From contig NZ_CP045372.1 in the NCBI RefSeq assembly GCF_009363555.1, forward strand, positions 2,119,501-2,183,500: a DNA stretch of 64,000 nucleotides. Direction: 5' to 3'. The notes under the pieces are model-generated. The model was not told the DNA's origin and searched no databases. It saw only the letters and a list, made by a program, of their open reading frames with translations. This DNA comes from Sulfitobacter sp. THAF37 (GTDB taxonomy: Bacteria; Pseudomonadota; Alphaproteobacteria; Rhodobacterales; Rhodobacteraceae). Shown here piece after piece: positions 1 to 7,746 of the stretch. Each line of letters starts with the position of its first letter. Within the stretch, counting starts at the first letter, position 1. A program made the position numbers and the translations under genes.

Positions 1-254
1 CGCTTTACGATCAGGTGCTGACGGCGTTGCGGACAGAGCCGTTCGACGCGCAGGCCGTGCAATCCGTCCTGCGGGAACAGGGGCGCATCGCGTTGGAACT
101 GCAAACCGCGGCGGAAGGGGCCTGGCTGGCCGAGGTTGCTGCGATGTCGCCCGCCGAACGGGCGTCTTATGCCGACCGGGTCGCCGAGGAACTGACCCGC
201 CGCCCCGGCAAGCGCGGAAAGAGGACGCGCATGGATGAGGGCGCGAAGCCGTGA
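1..254 (+). CDS. Periplasmic heavy-metal sensor / Spy-like protein, 3' end (partial)
   Basis: The frame is open from the left edge, so the start lies outside the window. The visible 84 or so residues are a charged alpha-helical stretch with a LYDQVLTALR-type helix, an MSPAERASYADRVAEEL helix and a basic tail ending before TGA at 252. This pattern fits the C-terminal half of small periplasmic metal-sensor/CpxP-Spy-like proteins found in Rhodobacterales, often beside an anti-sigma or sigma factor gene. No metal ligands can be judged in this fragment. The family call is inference from helix pattern and composition only. Confidence 0.5.
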   Translation, partial: LYDQVLTALRTEPFDAQAVQSVLREQGRIALELQTAAEGAWLAEVAAMSPAERASYADRVAEELTRRPGKRGKRTRMDEGAKP

Positions 255-402
255 GCGAGCCTGGCGTTCTGGCCGATCTGTGCGGGTTGTTCTTTTGAGA
301 TCGGGACGGGGCGCACAGCTGGCGGCCCTGTTCTTGGCAACCGATCGCTGTCGGATGACGTCACGGCGAAACAGCTTTGCCGAAGGCGACATTTCTTCCT
401 GC

Positions 403-483
403 CTGAGAAGAAAGGCGACCTTCCTCCTGACCAAGAAAAAAGGCGACCTTTCCTGCTGACCAAGAAGAAGGGCGACCTTCCTC
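403..483. repeat. Short tandem repeat, three units of 24-29 bp
   Basis: Units begin at 403, 427 and 456 (24, 29 and 28 bases), and a fourth partial unit at 484 runs into the palindrome. Each starts CTGA, continues with an AAGAAG-like purine run, contains GGCGACCTT and ends TCCT plus C or G. AAGG-CGA-CCTT inside each unit can form a small hairpin. Unit lengths are not multiples of three, so this is not a coding repeat. A degraded earlier copy may lie at 382-402. Confidence 0.75.
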
Positions 484-487
484 CTGA

Positions 488-523
488 TCAAGAAGACATG
501 TCATATATGACATGTCTTCTTGA
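488..523. repeat. Perfect 36-bp palindrome
   Basis: Positions 488-523 equal their own reverse complement with no loop (centre between 505 and 506, core CATATATG). The left arm begins TCAAGAAG, the same purine run as the tandem units just upstream, so the palindrome seems to have grown from the fourth unit. It could be a dimeric regulator site, a cruciform or a recombination remnant; no T-tract follows, so it is not a standard terminator. Confidence 0.85.
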
Positions 524-760
524 AACTGTCTTTTGCGGCGGCGGCCAAAGTGGGGTGAGGTTGGCAAGAGGGGCGGATCGGGTCATGGGCCAGCAGCAGC
601 TGCGGATCGACAGCGCAATTGGCCACGCCCTGAGGGGATCGCCGGTCCGCCGGATCGTGGCGTCAGGAAAGCGCCTGACGAATGTCGCCCTGTTCCTGCG
701 CTTTCGATTTCCAAGCCCGTGCAAATCCCCTAGTCAGGGCCAAAGCCGAAAGGGACGCAG

Positions 761-1252
761 ATGGACCTCGATGACGATACCGAAATACTGGCCACCGTTC
801 AGTCCTCTGCCGGGCGGCGGGTGCTTGGCATCGGCTGCCTGGCCGTGCTGGGGGTGCTGCTGATCTACATGGCGTTCAACAGCCCACCCGCGCTGCCCTG
901 GCAGGTATTCCTGATCCTTGTCGGCGCGGGGGCATTGTGGTGCGCCGACGCCATGCGCCGTGCCACGGCCAGCCGGGTGGAACTGACCCCAGCGGTCCTG
1001 CGTGACGCGGACGGTACGGTCATCGCGCGGGTGGACCAGATCACCGGGATCGACCGCGGCTTTTTCGCCTTCAAGCCCTCCAACGGGTTCTTGCTGAAGC
1101 TGGACACCGGCGGGGCCCGTGTCTGGCGTCCCGGCCTGTGGTGGCGCATGGGGCGCCGTGTGGGCATCGGCGGGATGACACCGGGCAGCCAGACCAAATT
1201 CATGTCCGACGTGCTGTCCGCCCTTCTGGCACAAAAAACCCCGCCCGACTGA
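761..1252 (+). CDS. Small membrane protein of unknown function
   Basis: A 163-residue protein with two hydrophobic segments, about residues 20-40 (VLGIGCLAVLGVLLIYMAF) and 46-62, followed by a soluble part that resembles a bacterial PH-like/DUF fold: short beta strands, the phrase ITGIDRGFFAFKPSNGFLLKL, then GGMTPGSQTKFMSDVLSALL. The ATG at 761 is preceded by AAAGGGA. Likely an inner-membrane protein with a cytoplasmic C-terminal domain. Its end converges on the minus-strand tad operon and contains that operon's terminator. I do not recognise a named family. Confidence 0.75.
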   Translation: MDLDDDTEILATVQSSAGRRVLGIGCLAVLGVLLIYMAFNSPPALPWQVFLILVGAGALWCADAMRRATASRVELTPAVLRDADGTVIARVDQITGIDRGFFAFKPSNGFLLKLDTGGARVWRPGLWWRMGRRVGIGGMTPGSQTKFMSDVLSALLAQKTPPD

Positions 1253-1265
1253 AGGTCCGGCGGGG
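1232..1265 (-). terminator. Rho-independent terminator of the TadG-TadE operon
   Basis: On the minus strand the stem CCCCGCC (1265-1259) pairs with GGCGGGG (1245-1239) and is followed by six T (1238-1233). It lies 26 bases past the stop of the last tad gene and inside the 3' end of the convergent plus-strand gene. Confidence 0.85.
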
Positions 1266-1290
1266 CCTGTGTCGCCACGTCAGGCAGCTG

Positions 1291-1866
1291 TCAGTTACAC
1301 TCTTCCCAGCACACGCGCGGGGCGTAGCGCGGGCGGGTGAAGACAAAGTTCTGGATCTCGCGGTTTTCCAGCCCGGTGGCGAAGGGCGGCGTATAGTCGC
1401 TCCAGGTCTCCACCAGCACCACCCGTTCGTTGTCGGGCATCACCGGCAGCTTGTCATGCCAGTTCCGGACGTTGCTGCTGGTCAGCGCGGTGACACCGCC
1501 GCGTGTCTTGGACCAGTCCGTGCGGTAGCGGTTGTCGTCCGCGTCGAACCAGATCGAACTGACGCGCAGGGCGGACTGGCCTTCGCTCAAGGACAGATAT
1601 TCGAACAGGCTGTGCATTCCGTTGAGGTAATCGTCGTCCAGCGGCAGCGTCTCGCGCGAGATTGCGTCGCCCACGGTAAAGGCCGCTTTCTGGTTGATCC
1701 CGTAGGTGCGGAACGCATCGAAGATCGAGAACATCGCCAGGAAGGCCCAGAACATCACTGGCAGAACGATCATCGCCTCGATGGAGATCGACCCGTCCTG
1801 TCGGCGCATGAAATCGCCGTGCAGGGCCGAGCGAAGTCCGGCTTTGAACAAGGTTGCATGCATCAT
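1291..1866 (-). CDS. TadE/TadF family pilus assembly protein (second copy)
   Basis: A 191-residue protein starting at 1866, where its ATG overlaps the TGA of the upstream gene (ATGA). Residues about 22-60 hold the TadE signature: a Gly-Ser-Ile-Ser-Ile-Glu-Ala lead followed by a hydrophobic helix (MIVLPVMFWAFLAMFSIFDA), as in Flp-type pseudopilins processed by TadV. The rest is periplasmic and has a late cysteine in CWEEC. It is the last gene of a three-gene minus-strand operon with another TadE-like protein and a vWA TadG protein, so it probably acts at the envelope in Flp/Tad pilus biogenesis. The ATPase and secretin genes of the system are not in this window. Confidence 0.85.
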   Translation of the reverse strand: MMHATLFKAGLRSALHGDFMRRQDGSISIEAMIVLPVMFWAFLAMFSIFDAFRTYGINQKAAFTVGDAISRETLPLDDDYLNGMHSLFEYLSLSEGQSALRVSSIWFDADDNRYRTDWSKTRGGVTALTSSNVRNWHDKLPVMPDNERVVLVETWSDYTPPFATGLENREIQNFVFTRPRYAPRVCWEECN

Positions 1867-2402
1867 TGGGGCTCCTGAACAAAGGCGGATACCGCGATCA
1901 GCCGGGCCCGTCCGCTGCCATCCTTGTCCAGCGCCTTGCCCAGGCCGGTGGTGGCAAAGACCGGCTTGAACTTGACGCAGGCCCGCATGATCATCACCTC
2001 GTGCTCGCGGCCCAGAACGAAGCCGCGCACCGGTTCGGCAGGGGCCGAGGTATCCACACAATCGGGCGTCTGGTCGAACGTGGCAAAGGCACGGGGGCGC
2101 AGCGGGATCATTTCCAGCCGCAGAGTGCTGTCGCAGTCTTCGATAAAGCCTGCGTTGTCGCAGACGATCTGCTTGATCTGGTCGTGCGCGATGGGCGTGT
2201 TGGTGCTGAGCCGGATGTAGCGTACCGCGATATCCACGCCCCGGTCCAGGTACATCTGCCGCATGGAGTAGATGCCCATCTCGACCGCCATCATGAACGC
2301 GCCGAACAGGATCGGCACCAGGATGCAGAATTCGACCAGAAAGATCCCGCCTTCTTCGTCCCGGCGAAACCGGAACAGGCGCCGCATGAGGGACGGTTTC
2401 AT
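1863..2402 (-). CDS. TadE family pilus assembly protein (first copy)
   Basis: A 179-residue protein with a basic N terminus (MKPSLMRRLFRFRRDEEG), a Glu-containing TadE hydrophobic segment around residues 19-45 (GIFLVEFCILVPILFGAFMM) and a periplasmic domain with four cysteines that could form disulfides. Its start overlaps the stop of tadG by ATGA and its stop overlaps the next TadE start the same way, showing translational coupling. It likely works as a minor pseudopilin or envelope partner of the Tad pilus. Assignment rests on the N-terminal motif and operon. Confidence 0.87.
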   Translation of the reverse strand: MKPSLMRRLFRFRRDEEGGIFLVEFCILVPILFGAFMMAVEMGIYSMRQMYLDRGVDIAVRYIRLSTNTPIAHDQIKQIVCDNAGFIEDCDSTLRLEMIPLRPRAFATFDQTPDCVDTSAPAEPVRGFVLGREHEVMIMRACVKFKPVFATTGLGKALDKDGSGRARLIAVSAFVQEPQ

Positions 2403-3856
2403 TGCGTCAGCCTCAGCTGGTTGATCTGGCGCGCGATGGACTCGAAGGCGTCTTCGATCTCCACGCCTTCCACCCTGAAGAAGTGGCTGGGCGAGGAGGC
2501 GCAGTCGCGCATCACGTTGGCCCCGTGGTCGGTCACTTCAAAGCCGATGGACCAGATGACGATCCGTGCTTCCTTGGCCGCGTCGCAGATGTTGGACAAC
2601 AGGCGGTCGCCCTGGGCCGCGTCGTACTTCTGGTAGTAGAAGTTCGAGTGGTAGCGGTAGTTCACGTAGCGGTTCATGTAGTACTGAAGGTTGTAGTCGA
2701 CCCAGTGCATGATCTCGCTGTCGGAGTTGTAGTACCAGTCCGGAATGCGCATCGAACGGTCGTTCTGCCCGTCGGTCATCAGGATCACGGTCTTGAGCGT
2801 TTCGGGATCGTTGAGCGCGGAAGGCCGGTTTGCGAATGCGCCGTCGGCTTGGCCCATGTCAGCCAGATTGCTGATGATCGGGCGGAAGTCCGGGTGCAGC
2901 ATGCCAACGGCCCACTTCATGCCGAGAAAGATCGACGTACCGGCGCGCGGTTTGAACTTGTTGATCTGGGCCTTGAGCGCGTTGGCGTTCTGGCTGAACG
3001 CGGTGATCGCCTCGTAATCCTCGCCGGTGTGGCCGTTACGGTTTCCGTTGCGCGGGCAGACCGTGTCATAGCGGGTGTTCTGGTAGTTGCCGCTTTCGAT
3101 CGAATAATAGTTCCACTGGAAGTACTGCATCTGCTCGTAGCTGCGGGAACGGTCGAACCGCAGTTTGTCGAACTCCGAATCCGGAATTTCGATGCAATGG
3201 GAGAACTTGTGCACCTTGTTGACGTTGAGCTGGTCGAAGATTCCGGGCCCGGCGTTCACATGTTCCGAATAGGGGATAAGCGAAACCGAGATCAGATCTT
3301 CGTTTTCGGGCTTCAGCACAGTGTCCACAAAGACGCCGGCGGCGTTCTTGAGGTTCTGCATCTTGCCGTTGTCCTTCATCGAGCCGGAAATATCGACGAC
3401 GAGCGAAATCTCGACCTTTTGGATCTTTTCTTCCGCCTTGGCACGGGCGGGCACATTAAGGTTTTCGACGCCCATTGAATCCATGAACTGCGTCTTGATC
3501 GTGTTGGTGGCATCCACCGTCACGGTACGGTAATTCAGACCATCGCTTACGCTAACTGCGGACACGTATTCGGCCATGTTGGCCTTGGCGAAATAGTCAC
3601 GCACCACCGCTTCGGGGTCGAGCGGCTGATCCAGGTCGGCGGCGGCCAGCACCGCCCGGTCCGAGATCGCCTGAAGCCGGGTCCGTTCCATTTCGTGGCG
3701 CATCATGTCCACGCCAATCCCGCCGATCATCAGCATGATGAGGACCATAAAGCAGGCGAACATGGTGATCGAGCCGTCGTCCGACTTTGACAAATGGCGC
3801 GACAGTGCCAACAGGTCCCCAGCAGTCAGGCGATTTTCACGTGTAGGACGTTTCAT
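2399..3856 (-). CDS. tadG: TadG-like pilus protein with von Willebrand factor A domain
   Basis: A 485-residue protein. I place the start at the ATG at 3856, which follows AAGAAAGG, rather than an upstream frame extension of nine residues. An N-terminal TadE/Flp-like hydrophobic helix (about 28-52) anchors it. From about residue 148 there is a vWA domain with a complete MIDAS: D155-x-S157-x-S159 in DISGSM, a threonine in RAGTSIF, and the Asp of ILMTDGQ. The domain is extended by Tyr/Asn-rich insertions. TadG proteins act in Flp pilus assembly or adhesion. It heads the tadG-tadE-tadE operon. Confidence 0.88.
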   Translation of the reverse strand: MKRPTRENRLTAGDLLALSRHLSKSDDGSITMFACFMVLIMLMIGGIGVDMMRHEMERTRLQAISDRAVLAAADLDQPLDPEAVVRDYFAKANMAEYVSAVSVSDGLNYRTVTVDATNTIKTQFMDSMGVENLNVPARAKAEEKIQKVEISLVVDISGSMKDNGKMQNLKNAAGVFVDTVLKPENEDLISVSLIPYSEHVNAGPGIFDQLNVNKVHKFSHCIEIPDSEFDKLRFDRSRSYEQMQYFQWNYYSIESGNYQNTRYDTVCPRNGNRNGHTGEDYEAITAFSQNANALKAQINKFKPRAGTSIFLGMKWAVGMLHPDFRPIISNLADMGQADGAFANRPSALNDPETLKTVILMTDGQNDRSMRIPDWYYNSDSEIMHWVDYNLQYYMNRYVNYRYHSNFYYQKYDAAQGDRLLSNICDAAKEARIVIWSIGFEVTDHGANVMRDCASSPSHFFRVEGVEIEDAFESIARQINQLRLTQ

Positions 3857-4198
3857 GTTTGTTAACCTTTCTTCCCGAGGCATATTTCGAATGCCGGGCT
3901 TCAGACGGGATCCGCCTTTAACTTCTTCTGATTGGGCAACGTGGCGAAATTTGGGCGGAAAAATGCCTAAAAAGCCGGTATGTAACGTAAAATCGTGATC
4001 AATTCCGCCGCCGGGTGCCGGTTGTTTCGCGTGCGGAAACGTCTGGCCACTTTGGACCGCGAATCATCTCAAAGGCTTAATTTCAAGGCAGTGTGATGAG
4101 CAGGGTCGCGCTTTGAAAAAGCTGGGCTTAGGGTGGGACCAGATATGCGGCGCATCCGAGTCGCGCCCGCCATCGGACCGAAACGACTGGAGAAGACG
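3857..4198. promoter_or_regulatory. Divergent intergenic region between tadG and gdhA
   Basis: A 342-base AT-richer stretch between divergent genes, so it must carry promoters for both. On the plus strand TTGGAC near 4054 and CTTAAT near 4078 are spaced 18 and could be a sigma-70 promoter for gdhA. For tadG the segment near 3960-4000 is AT-rich, but no good hexamer pair is evident. Small frames on either strand here look like chance. Confidence 0.35.
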
Positions 4199-5629
4199 AT
4201 GACCCCATCCAACGAGCCGAGTTTCCGCGAGAGCGTCGACATGATGTACAACCGCGCGGTGGCGCTGATGGACCTCTCGCCGGGCCTTGAGGAAAAGATC
4301 AGGGTCTGCAACGCGACCTATACGGTGCGCTTCGGCGTCCGTCTGCGCGGCACGATCCACACCTTCACCGGATACCGGTCCGTCCATTCGGAACACATGG
4401 AACCGGTCAAGGGCGGCATTCGCTATTCACTGGGCGTCAATCAGGACGAGGTCGAGGCGCTGGCGGCGCTGATGACCTACAAATGCGCATTGGTCGAAGC
4501 GCCCTTTGGCGGCTCCAAGGGGGGCTTGTGCATCGACCCGCGCGAATACGACGAACACGAGCTTGAGCTGATCACCCGCCGCTTTGCCTATGAGCTGATC
4601 AAGCGCGACATGATCAATCCCGCGCAGAACGTGCCCGCCCCGGACATGGGCACGGGCGAGCGCGAGATGGCCTGGATCGCGGACCAGTACAAGCGGATGA
4701 ACACCACCGACATCAACGGTGTCGCCTGCGTGACCGGCAAACCCACCCATGCCGGCGGCATCCAGGGCCGGACCGAGGCCACGGGGCGGGGCGTGCAATA
4801 CGCGCTCCACGCCTTTTTCCGGGACCCCAAGGGAATGAAACGGGCGGGGATGACCGGAGAGCTGGACGGCAAGCGCGTGGTTGTGCAGGGGCTGGGCAAC
4901 GTGGGCTATCACGCGGCCAAGTTCCTGAGCGAGGAAGACAATTGCCTGATCACCGCGATCATCGAGCGCGATGGCGCATTGTTCGACGACAAGGGGCTGG
5001 ACGTGGAGCAGGTGCATCAGTGGATCGCCAAGCACGGCACGGTCAAAGGCTATCCCCATGCGCCGTTCGAGCCCGACAGCGCCAAGATGCTGGAAGCGGA
5101 CTGCGATATCCTGATCCCCGCAGCCCTCGAAGGGGTGATCAACCTGACGAACGCCAATCAGATCAGCGCGGCCCTGATCGTTGAGGCCGCGAACGGCCCG
5201 GTCACGGCGGGCGCCGACCAGATCCTGCGCGACAAGGGGGTGGTGATCATTCCGGACATGTACGCCAACGCGGGCGGCGTGACCGTGTCGTATTTCGAAT
5301 GGGTCAAGAACCTCAGCCACATCCGCTTTGGCCGGATGCAGCGCCGGCAGGAGGAGGCCCGCCACCAGCTCGTCGTGGACGAGTTGGAACGCCTGAGCGC
5401 CGACAGCGGCATCGGCTGGCAGCTGAGCCCGAACTTCAAGGAGAAATACCTGCGCGGCGCGGGCGAGCTTGAGCTGGTCCGTTCGGGGCTCGATGACACG
5501 ATGCAGACGGCCTATCAGGCGATGGCGGATATCTGGCACACCCGCGACGACGTGGACGATCTGCGCACCGCCGCGTACATCTCGGCCATCAGCAAGGTCG
5601 CGTCCAGCTACCGGGCCAAGGGGATCTGA
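4199..5629 (+). CDS. gdhA: Glutamate dehydrogenase (Glu/Leu/Phe/Val dehydrogenase family)
   Basis: Catalyses reversible oxidative deamination of glutamate to 2-oxoglutarate and ammonia with NAD(P). The 476-residue length and motif order match the family: Lys71 in PVKGGIRYS, Lys95 in YKCALVEAPFGG, catalytic Lys107 in GGSKGG, Asp149 in VPAPDMGT, and the Rossmann motif GLGNVG at 231-236. I chose the ATG at 4199 because GGAGAAG lies just upstream and the conserved domain starts there; an upstream in-frame ATG would add 22 unconserved residues. It stands alone with its own promoter region and may link ammonia from methylamine or sarcosine breakdown to central metabolism. Confidence 0.95.
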   Translation: MTPSNEPSFRESVDMMYNRAVALMDLSPGLEEKIRVCNATYTVRFGVRLRGTIHTFTGYRSVHSEHMEPVKGGIRYSLGVNQDEVEALAALMTYKCALVEAPFGGSKGGLCIDPREYDEHELELITRRFAYELIKRDMINPAQNVPAPDMGTGEREMAWIADQYKRMNTTDINGVACVTGKPTHAGGIQGRTEATGRGVQYALHAFFRDPKGMKRAGMTGELDGKRVVVQGLGNVGYHAAKFLSEEDNCLITAIIERDGALFDDKGLDVEQVHQWIAKHGTVKGYPHAPFEPDSAKMLEADCDILIPAALEGVINLTNANQISAALIVEAANGPVTAGADQILRDKGVVIIPDMYANAGGVTVSYFEWVKNLSHIRFGRMQRRQEEARHQLVVDELERLSADSGIGWQLSPNFKEKYLRGAGELELVRSGLDDTMQTAYQAMADIWHTRDDVDDLRTAAYISAISKVASSYRAKGI

Positions 5630-5767
5630 CACGCCGCGCGGCATTCCGCCGAAGGGGTTTGAAGGCGCGGCGAAGCGGGGAACCGCAGCCGCACGCCAGA
5701 GTTGAGGATACGACGGCAGCAGCCGGGGGTGTCCCGGCCGCGCCATCCCCAGAGAACGGAGCAGACG

Positions 5768-5941
5768 ATGACCCGACAGCATCATGACTTCGGTACCACG
5801 ACACGACCGGACAGCCGGCAGATCCAGCGCAATATCCGCATTGATCAGCAGGAATTCCTGCGCCGGCAGGTCGCAAAGCTGACTGTGCCCGCCGAATGCC
5901 GCCCGGCGGCCCGCGCGGAAGCCCCGACCGACCGGCGCTGA
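5768..5941 (+). CDS. Possible small basic protein, 57 residues
   Basis: The ATG at 5768 has GGAG eight bases before it, and the frame ends at TGA 27 bases before a strong terminator. The peptide is basic, Gln/Arg-rich and has a helical middle (RQIQRNIRIDQQEFLRRQV). The arrangement of Shine-Dalgarno, frame and terminator is what a genuine short gene would look like. No family is recognised, and chance cannot be excluded at this GC content. Confidence 0.45.
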   Translation: MTRQHHDFGTTTRPDSRQIQRNIRIDQQEFLRRQVAKLTVPAECRPAARAEAPTDRR

Positions 5942-5967
5942 GCGACTGCTCGGCTTCAAGCAACCCC

Positions 5968-5992
5968 AAGGCGGCCTCCGGGCCGCCTTTTT
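5968..5992 (+). terminator. Rho-independent terminator
   Basis: GGCGGCC (5970-5976), loop TCCG, GGCCGCC (5981-5987), then five T. It ends transcription coming from gdhA and the small frame after it, before the sox operon. Confidence 0.9.
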
Positions 5993-6123
5993 CATGTGCG
6001 CCGTCCAGCGGGGGCGTCGCCGACGGGAAAGTTCCTGTCGAAAACAATGGTGCAGCGGTCCGCCGGGCATTGCACCAAGGCGTCGGACTTGGTTCACTCC
6101 GACCCAGGTCAGGGGGATAGTCG

Positions 6124-7377
6124 ATGCGGTTTTCAGGATGGCGCGTGTTGCGCGAAGGGTTCACCGGCAACAGGGGCTGGACACGGCACTGGCGAGACCC
6201 GGAGCCCAAGGCGGAATACGATGCGGTCATCATCGGCGGCGGCGGTCATGGGCTGTCCACGGCCTACTACCTGGCCAAGAACCACGGCATGACCAATATC
6301 GCGGTGCTGGAAAAGGGCTACCTTGGCGGCGGCAACGTGGGGCGCAACACCACCATCGTCCGGGCCAATTACTTCCTGCCCGGCAACTCGGAGTTCTATT
6401 CCCATTCGCTAAAGCTGTGGGAGGGGCTGGAGCAGGATCTGAATTACAACGCGATGCATTCGCAGCGCGGGCTGATCAACCTGTTTCATTCCGACGGCCA
6501 GCGCGATGCCTTTGCCCGGCGCGGGAACGCGATGATCAACCAGGGCGACGACGCGGAGCTGCTGGACCGCGAGGGGGTGCGCAGGTACCTGCCGTACCTC
6601 GATTTCGACAACGTCCGTTTCCCGATCTACGGCGGGTTGCTGCACAAGCGCGGCGGCACCGCCCGGCATGACGCCGTGGCCTGGGGGTACGCGCGGGCGG
6701 CGGACCGGCGGGGTGTCGATCTGATCCAGCAGTGCGAAGTCACCGGCATCGACATCGAGAACGGCCGCGTGCGCGGCGTGCAGACCACGCGGGGGGCGAT
6801 CCGTGCCAAGAAGGTCGGCATCGTCGTCGCGGGCCGCTCGGGCCAGGTGGCGGCGATGGCGGGGATGCGCCTGCCGATCGAAAGCCATGTGCTGCAGGCT
6901 TTTGTCACCGAGGGGCTGAAGCCCTGCATCGACCATGTGGTCAGCTTTGGCATGGGCCACTTCTATATCTCGCAGTCCGACAAGGGCGGGCTGGTCTTTG
7001 GCGGCGACCTGGATTTCTATGCCTCTTATGCGCAGCGCGGCAACATGCCGATGATGGAGCATGTGATGGAGGCTGGCATGACCCTGATGCCGATGATCGG
7101 CAAGGCGCGGGTGTTGCGGTCCTGGGGCGGGATCATGGACATGACGCCGGACGGCAGCCCGATCATCGACAAGACCGGGACCGAGGGTTTGTTCATTGAT
7201 TGCGGCTGGTGCTACGGCGGGTTCAAGGCGGTACCGGGGTCGGGGTATTCCTTTGCCCATCTGATGGCGACCGGCACCCACCACGAACCGGCGGCGAAGT
7301 TCCGGCTGGACCGGTTCCGCACCGGGCGCGGCCTGATGGACGAGGAGGGCACCGGTGCGCAGCATAACCTTCACTGA
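6124..7377 (+). CDS. soxB: Sarcosine oxidase beta subunit
   Basis: The 417-residue beta subunit of heterotetrameric sarcosine oxidase, which oxidatively demethylates sarcosine to glycine with transfer of the methyl carbon to tetrahydrofolate. It carries an FAD-binding Rossmann motif (VIIGGGGHGLS, about 35-45). His182 in TARHDAVAWGYARAA corresponds to the histidine that holds covalent FMN in this family. The C-terminal DGSPIID and CGWCYGGFKAVPGSG segments are typical of DAO-type oxidoreductases. First gene of soxBDAG, the usual order. Confidence 0.96.
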   Translation: MRFSGWRVLREGFTGNRGWTRHWRDPEPKAEYDAVIIGGGGHGLSTAYYLAKNHGMTNIAVLEKGYLGGGNVGRNTTIVRANYFLPGNSEFYSHSLKLWEGLEQDLNYNAMHSQRGLINLFHSDGQRDAFARRGNAMINQGDDAELLDREGVRRYLPYLDFDNVRFPIYGGLLHKRGGTARHDAVAWGYARAADRRGVDLIQQCEVTGIDIENGRVRGVQTTRGAIRAKKVGIVVAGRSGQVAAMAGMRLPIESHVLQAFVTEGLKPCIDHVVSFGMGHFYISQSDKGGLVFGGDLDFYASYAQRGNMPMMEHVMEAGMTLMPMIGKARVLRSWGGIMDMTPDGSPIIDKTGTEGLFIDCGWCYGGFKAVPGSGYSFAHLMATGTHHEPAAKFRLDRFRTGRGLMDEEGTGAQHNLH

Positions 7378-7418
7378 GCCCCGGCACGTCGGCCGCGCGT
7401 CCGTGGCGGGCGTTGTGG

Positions 7419-7446
7419 TGTGTATTTCGGGAACAATGAAACGGGG
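7419..7446 (+). repeat. Dispersed GTATTT...GAACAATGAA repeat, copy 1
   Basis: Between soxB and soxD the sequence TGTATTTCGGGAACAATGAA matches a short intergenic repeat seen four more times in this window (25291, 31944, 59997 and, cut by the window edge, 63968). It is not coding. Confidence 0.6.
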
Positions 7447-7473
7447 CGACGGCACCCCGTCGGAGAGGATGGC

Positions 7474-7746
7474 ATGAGGATCGACTGTCCGCTGTGCGGG
7501 TCGCGGGACCGACGAGAGTTCTACTATCAGGGTGATGCGGTTGCGCTGGCGCGGCCTGCGCCGGAGGCGAATGAGGCGGCCTGGGACGGCTATGTGCATC
7601 TGCGCGACAACCCGGCGGGGCCGACACGCGAGCTGTGGCATCACGAGGCGGGCTGTTCGGCCTGGCTGGTGGTGACGCGCGACACGGTCAGCCACGAGAT
7701 TTCCGACGTGGCGCTGGCCGCCGATGCGAAGGAGGCAGGGGCATGA
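7474..7746 (+). CDS. soxD: Sarcosine oxidase delta subunit
   Basis: A 90-residue zinc-binding subunit. The start at 7474 follows GGAGAGG. Ligand-type residues are CPLCG at the N terminus and WHHEAGCSAWL in the second half, giving three cysteines plus histidine as in characterised SoxD. The stop overlaps the start of soxA by ATGA. The family's role is structural, holding the alpha/beta complex together. Confidence 0.95.
   Translation: MRIDCPLCGSRDRREFYYQGDAVALARPAPEANEAAWDGYVHLRDNPAGPTRELWHHEAGCSAWLVVTRDTVSHEISDVALAADAKEAGA

Larger units (their letters stand above)
255..760. other. Intergenic region with tandem repeats and a palindrome, no gene recognised
   Basis: Five hundred bases without a convincing gene; short open frames on both strands overlap one another and have no recognisable protein. 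It holds about three copies of a 24-29 bp repeat at 403-483, a perfect 36-bp palindrome at 488-523, and a hairpin CGTCAGG-AAAGCG-CCTGACG at 661-680. A Shine-Dalgarno-like AAAGGGA lies just before the next gene at 761. No clear sigma-70 promoter could be chosen. Confidence 0.6.

Noticed and set aside
403..483. CRISPR-like short repeats
   Set aside because: Units are adjacent with no unique spacers and only three copies.
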